Of a stretch of DNA of 64,000 nt, positions 63,129-64,000 are shown piece after piece; the stretch's first letter is position 1; each line of letters begins with the position of its first letter. The translations under genes and the position numbers were made by a program. The stretch is from the NCBI RefSeq assembly GCF_916700565.1, contig NZ_CAKAKO010000001.1:496001-560000 (forward strand), read 5' to 3'. Origin of the DNA: Xenophilus sp. Marseille-Q4582. Its GTDB lineage: Bacteria; Pseudomonadota; Gammaproteobacteria; Burkholderiales; Burkholderiaceae_C. The notes below the pieces were generated by a model. That model searched no databases. It was not told the origin of the DNA and saw nothing but the letters and a program-made list of their open reading frames with translations.

Positions 63129-64000
63129 TCAGGGCAACGCCTTGTCGGCCTCGCTGGTGAAGGCGTCGGCGTAGAACTCCTCGTCGGGCAGGCCGGCCTC
63201 GGCCACGTAGTCGCGCCGCGCGGACTCGACCACGATGGGTGCGCCGCAGGCATAGACCTGGTGGCCCGACAGGTCGGGCAGGTCTTCGAGCACCGCCCGG
63301 TGCACGAAGCCCGTGCGGCCCGTCCAGTTGTCCTCGGGCGTCGCATTCGACACCACGGGCACGTAGCGCAGGTGAGGCATCGCGGCGGTGCGCTCGCGCA
63401 GCCAGGCGTCCATGTAGAGGTCTTGCGGCCGGCGGCCGCCCCAGTAGAGCACCGCGGGCCGCACGATGTTCTTGAACTGCATGTGCTCGATCAGCGCCTT
63501 GATCGGCGCGAAACCCGTGCCCGAGGCCAGCAGCACGATGGGCTTGTCGGAGTCCTCGCGCAGAAAGAAGCTGCCGTACGGTCCTTCGACGCGCAGGATC
63601 TCCTTTTCCTTCATCGCGCCGAACACATGGTCGGTGAACTTGCCGCCGGGCATGTGGCGCACGTGCAGCTCCACGCCCGCCCCGGGCTCGTGCAGCGTGT
63701 GTGGGGCGTTGGCCATCGAATAGCTGCGGCGGGCGCCGTCGCGCAGGATGAACTCGATGTACTGGCCGGCGTGGAACTGCATCGGCTCGCCGGCCGGCAG
63801 CTGCAGCTGGATCTGCATCACGTCATGCGACAGTTGCGTGAGCGCGCGCACGCGCACCGGCATCTTGCGGATCGGGAACGCCCCGGCTTCGGTGACCTGG
63901 CGCGACTCGAGCACCACGTCGCTGGTCGGGCGGGCGCGGCAGGTCAGGATCAGCCCCGCCAGTTCCTCATCGGCCGACAGCGCCTTGCTCTGGTGGCTGT
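63129..64000 (-). CDS. CDP-6-deoxy-delta-3,4-glucoseen reductase-like flavoprotein (partial at right edge)
   Basis: The frame is open to the last base, so the N-terminus is missing. The visible 290 residues start with the end of a plant-type 2Fe-2S ferredoxin domain (ALSADEELAGLILTCRARPT). A ferredoxin-NADP reductase unit follows: FHAGQYIEFILRDGARRSYS (FAD), VEGPYGSFFLRED, IVLLASGTGFAPIKALIEH (NAD(P)H) and VYACGAPIVVESARRDYV. Proteins of this type are electron-transfer reductases annotated as CDP-6-deoxyglucoseen reductase in Burkholderiales. The real substrate is uncertain. It is a chromosomal flank gene. Confidence 0.88.
   Translation of the reverse strand, partial: SHQSKALSADEELAGLILTCRARPTSDVVLESRQVTEAGAFPIRKMPVRVRALTQLSHDVMQIQLQLPAGEPMQFHAGQYIEFILRDGARRSYSMANAPHTLHEPGAGVELHVRHMPGGKFTDHVFGAMKEKEILRVEGPYGSFFLREDSDKPIVLLASGTGFAPIKALIEHMQFKNIVRPAVLYWGGRRPQDLYMDAWLRERTAAMPHLRYVPVVSNATPEDNWTGRTGFVHRAVLEDLPDLSGHQVYACGAPIVVESARRDYVAEAGLPDEEFYADAFTSEADKALP

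Noticed and set aside
1-64000. CRISPR arrays, rRNA and tRNA genes
   Set aside because: No regularly spaced repeats and no convincing structural RNA genes were seen on either strand. A covariance-model search would be needed to exclude small RNAs.

Overview
The window is GC-rich DNA from a beta-proteobacterium, probably Burkholderiales/Comamonadaceae. Three things suggest this: the Bug-family binding protein and CDP-6-deoxyglucoseen-reductase-like flavoprotein at the right edge, the PromA-plasmid-like transfer and partition genes, and the overall codon use. This placement is by recognition only, since no search was possible. Most of the window (left edge to about 61.5 kb) looks like one integrated conjugative element or integrated plasmid. 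The left end lies outside the window. The right end lies beside a P4-type tyrosine recombinase at 60.2-61.4 kb, and chromosomal genes follow.

Layout. 1-2.4 kb is a decayed edge: the 3' end of an unidentified gene, a WYL-domain regulator remnant split by an IS630-family element, and two small unknown genes. 2.6-8.0 kb has two plus-strand DNA-metabolism genes, a TM0106-type RecB-like nuclease/SF1 helicase and rmuC. 8.1-24.9 kb is a minus-strand transfer block: parC/KfrB-like gene, virB2 to virB11, virD4, an LPD7 protein, a Nuc-type PLD nuclease, traX, and an RHH/zeta-like pair whose zeta protein lacks key catalytic residues. 25.2-27.5 kb is the divergent parA-parB-orf-korA(TrfB)-like control operon.

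28.1-60.1 kb is the most remarkable part: a WYL regulator followed by a tightly packed array of nine co-directional genes, most with 1-8 bp stop/start overlaps. In order these are a SNF2/HepA-type helicase (DrmD-like), a large N6-adenine methylase (DrmMI/type ISP-like), McrB-like and McrC-like proteins, a LexA-type S24 peptidase domain fused to an unknown 560-residue domain, a sacsin-type GHKL ATPase ending in a second copy of that same domain, a 327-residue unknown protein, a RelE-like domain fused to a UvrD-like helicase, a giant DEAD/DUF1998 helicase (DruE-like, or a DrmA+DrmB fusion), and a Cas4/RecB-like nuclease with four cysteines suited to an Fe-S cluster. It looks like a composite antiphage system combining parts of DISARM, Druantia, McrBC and type ISP with parts not usual in any of them.

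Two insertion sequences split the UvrD-like and DEAD/DUF1998 genes. In both cases removing the IS and one target-site copy restores the frame exactly, so the array was intact until recently and is probably off or impaired in this strain. The paralogous 1.7-kb segment at the 3' ends of two neighbouring genes and the S24 fusion are the features most likely to be undescribed.
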